A stretch of 6,747 bases of DNA from an uncultured bacterium (GTDB lineage Bacteria; Cyanobacteriota; Vampirovibrionia; Gastranaerophilales; Gastranaerophilaceae): contig USHE01000098.1 of the NCBI GenBank assembly GCA_900554385.1, positions 1-6,747 of the forward strand. Direction: 5' to 3'. The first letter of the stretch is position 1. Each line of letters begins with the position of its first letter. Position numbers and translations under genes: made by a program. Below are positions 5,368-6,747 of this stretch, one piece after another. The notes beneath the pieces were generated by a model. It saw only the letters and a list, made by a program, of their open reading frames with translations. It was not told the origin of the DNA and searched no databases.

Positions 5368-5981
5368 TAATATTTTTTTGCGGCTGGAGTTTTGACGAAA
5401 AGCCTTTTAAAAGTTTAGCGTGCGGGGAATACGACGTTTTGTTTTTATATGATTATAAAAATCATGAACTACCCCTTGAAATCCCTGATTACGAAGAATA
5501 TTATCTAATTACGTGGTCAATGGGGGTATATATAGCGAATCTTTTGCGGGATAAATTGCCGGAATTTAAAGAGAAAATCGCGGTAAACGGCACTCCGTTT
5601 CCCATTGATGATAAGTTAGGAATTCCTGTTCGAACGTTTGATTTGACGCTAAAATACGTAGATACCGGTTTACAGGGAAAATTTCAGCGGAATTTGTTTA
5701 AAACCGATGTCGAATTTGAAAAATATCTTAAAAATCCTGTATCACGAGAAATTCCGGAGCAGGCGGAGGAACTTTCTGAGTTGAAAGAGTTTATAACCGG
5801 GGCGGAGGCAGGTTATGGAAAATTCTATGACCGTGCTATAATAAGTTCAGCGGATAAGATAATTCCGCCGAAAAACCAGATAAACTGCTGGACAGAGAGG
5901 GCGGATGTCGTAATGTTGGATAGCGGTCATTTCCCGTTTTACGAATTTAAGTCCTGGGATGATATTTTAAAATGCAGATAA
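5325..5981 (+). CDS. bioG: Pimeloyl-ACP methyl ester esterase BioG (DUF452-type)
   Basis: BioG is an alpha/beta hydrolase that cleaves the methyl ester of pimeloyl-ACP, ending elongation and releasing pimeloyl-ACP for BioF. It is the non-homologous-context replacement for BioH. The 218-aa product has the family's compact size. LIIFFCGWSFDEKPF (14-28) is the characteristic oxyanion-side segment. WSMGVYIA (64-71) is the nucleophile elbow with Ser65. INGT-like AVNGTPFPIDDKLGIP (86-101) is a BioG signature. The rest of the triad is probably Asp177 (SADKIIPP) and His202 (DSGHFPFYEF). It is soluble with no signal peptide. The start overlaps the bioF 3' end by 43 bases, with GGAGA at 5316-5320, and the ORF end overlaps bioC by 10 bases. 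This points to one transcript with coupled translation. The triad is intact. BioH is less likely given the short length and the DUF452-type motifs. Confidence 0.9.
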   Translation: MRYNWLNKSGNKKLIIFFCGWSFDEKPFKSLACGEYDVLFLYDYKNHELPLEIPDYEEYYLITWSMGVYIANLLRDKLPEFKEKIAVNGTPFPIDDKLGIPVRTFDLTLKYVDTGLQGKFQRNLFKTDVEFEKYLKNPVSREIPEQAEELSELKEFITGAEAGYGKFYDRAIISSADKIIPPKNQINCWTERADVVMLDSGHFPFYEFKSWDDILKCR

Positions 5982-6706
5982 ACCCTAAATTAGTAAAAAA
6001 TCAATTTAAAAAAAGCTTGGATAAGTATGAGGAAAACGCGCTTGTTCAGGCAATAATGGCGGATAAGCTGATAGAAAGCCTCGGGCGGCGGGAATTTTCT
6101 TCTGTCTTGGAACTCGGCTGTGGAACAGGGCTGCTCACAAAACGTCTTATTCAGTCTGTATCTTATAAAAAATATTATGCGAACGATATTGTTGAAAAAT
6201 CAAAGGTTTATCTTGATAAAATTTTAACTGATTATGTTTTTCTTGGCGGTAATGCGCAAAGACTTCAGGTCAACGGTAAATTCGATTTAATAATTTCAAA
6301 TGCAATGTTTCAGTGGTTTTCCGATTTAGAGAAAGCGTTGTCATATTATCAAAGGATATTGAATAAGGGTGGAACTATTGCGTTTACTACGTTTGCACCT
6401 GATAATTTCAAAGAAATAAAATCGCTTACAGGGCTTACGCTTGAGTATAAAACATGCGAAGAAATTCAATCGATTACAGAAAAATTTTTTACTGTAAAAT
6501 ATGTCGAAAACTTTGATTACACGCTGAAATTCACCAATCCTCTAGAGATACTTGCTCACATGAAAAATACCGGTGTAAACGCACTTAGCACAAAGCACTG
6601 GGGTATAAAAGACGTCAAAGATTTTTGTGACAGATATAAAGAAGAATATCCTGACTTAACCTTGACATATTCTCCTGTCGTTGTGGTTGCAGAAGGCAGG
6701 GCTTAG
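5972..6706 (+). CDS. bioC: Malonyl-ACP O-methyltransferase BioC
   Basis: BioC uses S-adenosylmethionine to methylate the free carboxyl of malonyl-ACP. This disguises it as a fatty-acid primer for two rounds of elongation to pimeloyl-ACP methyl ester. The 244-aa length is standard. The opening INPKLVKNQFKKSLDKYEENALVQAIMADKL has the BioC-type substrate-binding N-terminal helices. SAM motif I is VLELGCGTG (45-53), the acidic residue after motif I is in YANDI (69-73), and motif IV is ISNAMFQWF (108-116), with the post-motif strand GGTIAFTTFAPDNFKE (133-148). The product ends with VVVVAEGRA and a TAG stop. Its ATG lies inside the last codons of bioG. Only a weak distant GGGA (5956-5959) precedes it, so translation probably depends on coupling to bioG. 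Other class I methyltransferases share motif I, but the N-terminus and the bioFG neighbours make BioC the clear call. Confidence 0.94.
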   Translation: MQINPKLVKNQFKKSLDKYEENALVQAIMADKLIESLGRREFSSVLELGCGTGLLTKRLIQSVSYKKYYANDIVEKSKVYLDKILTDYVFLGGNAQRLQVNGKFDLIISNAMFQWFSDLEKALSYYQRILNKGGTIAFTTFAPDNFKEIKSLTGLTLEYKTCEEIQSITEKFFTVKYVENFDYTLKFTNPLEILAHMKNTGVNALSTKHWGIKDVKDFCDRYKEEYPDLTLTYSPVVVVAEGRA

Positions 6707-6715
6707 GTTTAATAC

Positions 6716-6738
6716 CATTACCGAACACGTTCGGAATG
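6716..6738. repeat. Bulged palindrome after bioC (terminator or dispersed repeat)
   Basis: CATT (6716-6719) and CCGAA (6721-6725) pair with TTCGG (6730-6734) and AATG (6735-6738) around a CACG loop, with one bulged A at 6720. It starts nine bases after the bioC stop. A pyrimidine-rich tail (ACTTTCTTC) follows, but no clean T-run is visible before the window ends. The arm TTCGGAATGAC resembles the ends of small palindromic repeats dispersed in several bacterial genomes, so it may be a repeat unit that also ends the operon transcript. Confidence 0.5.
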
Positions 6739-6747
6739 ACTTTCTTC

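Noticed and set aside
1..6747. CRISPR array, tRNA/rRNA, insertion sequence, attachment site or defence system
   Set aside because: No regularly spaced repeats, cloverleaf, transposase motif or flanking duplication was seen. All long coding frames are explained by the listed genes.

Overview
The window is AT-rich bacterial chromosome. It most likely comes from a gut member of the non-photosynthetic cyanobacterial sister lineage (Vampirovibrionia/Melainabacteria, order Gastranaerophilales). The best hint is the pilin-like protein on the minus strand. Its N-terminus (KKKA|FTLSEALITIGIIG) and C-terminal DVN…PN..G.D block are of a kind common in those genomes. The combination of type IV pilus retraction, AT-rich coding and de novo biotin genes also fits. 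This placement is from remembered family patterns, not from a search.

Layout. (1) Positions 1-296, minus strand: the N-terminal 98 codons of RecF, a DNA-repair ATPase, running off the left edge. (2) Positions 340-1773, plus strand: a promoter, an 83-aa protein of unknown function, the type IV pilus retraction ATPase PilT, and an intrinsic terminator. (3) Positions 1814-3431, plus strand: a weak promoter, class II lysyl-tRNA synthetase (lysS), and a terminator shared with the convergent pilin gene. (4) Positions 3430-4145, minus strand: a secreted type IV pilin-like protein starting at TTG behind a strong GGAGG, with its own promoter. (5) Positions 4146-4227: a very AT-rich divergent intergenic stretch holding two different perfect 17-bp inverted repeats. 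(6) Positions 4228-6706, plus strand: overlapping biotin genes bioF-bioG-bioC, followed by a hairpin at the right edge.

How the genes work together. BioC methylates malonyl-ACP so that fatty-acid synthase can extend it. BioG removes the methyl ester from the finished pimeloyl-ACP. BioF condenses pimeloyl thioester with alanine to give 7-keto-8-aminopelargonate. These are the pimelate-making steps plus the first ring-assembly step. bioA, bioD and bioB are not in the window. PilT and the pilin-like protein could both serve a type IV pilus, but they are in separate transcription units.

The main anomaly is a single in-frame TAG at 4897-4899 in an otherwise full-length bioF, just before the PLP-binding lysine. 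Reading frame and family motifs continue perfectly after it. As written, the gene makes a 223-aa inactive fragment unless the stop is read through, suppressed, or a sequence error. No CRISPR array, tRNA, rRNA, insertion sequence or wholly new multi-gene system is visible.
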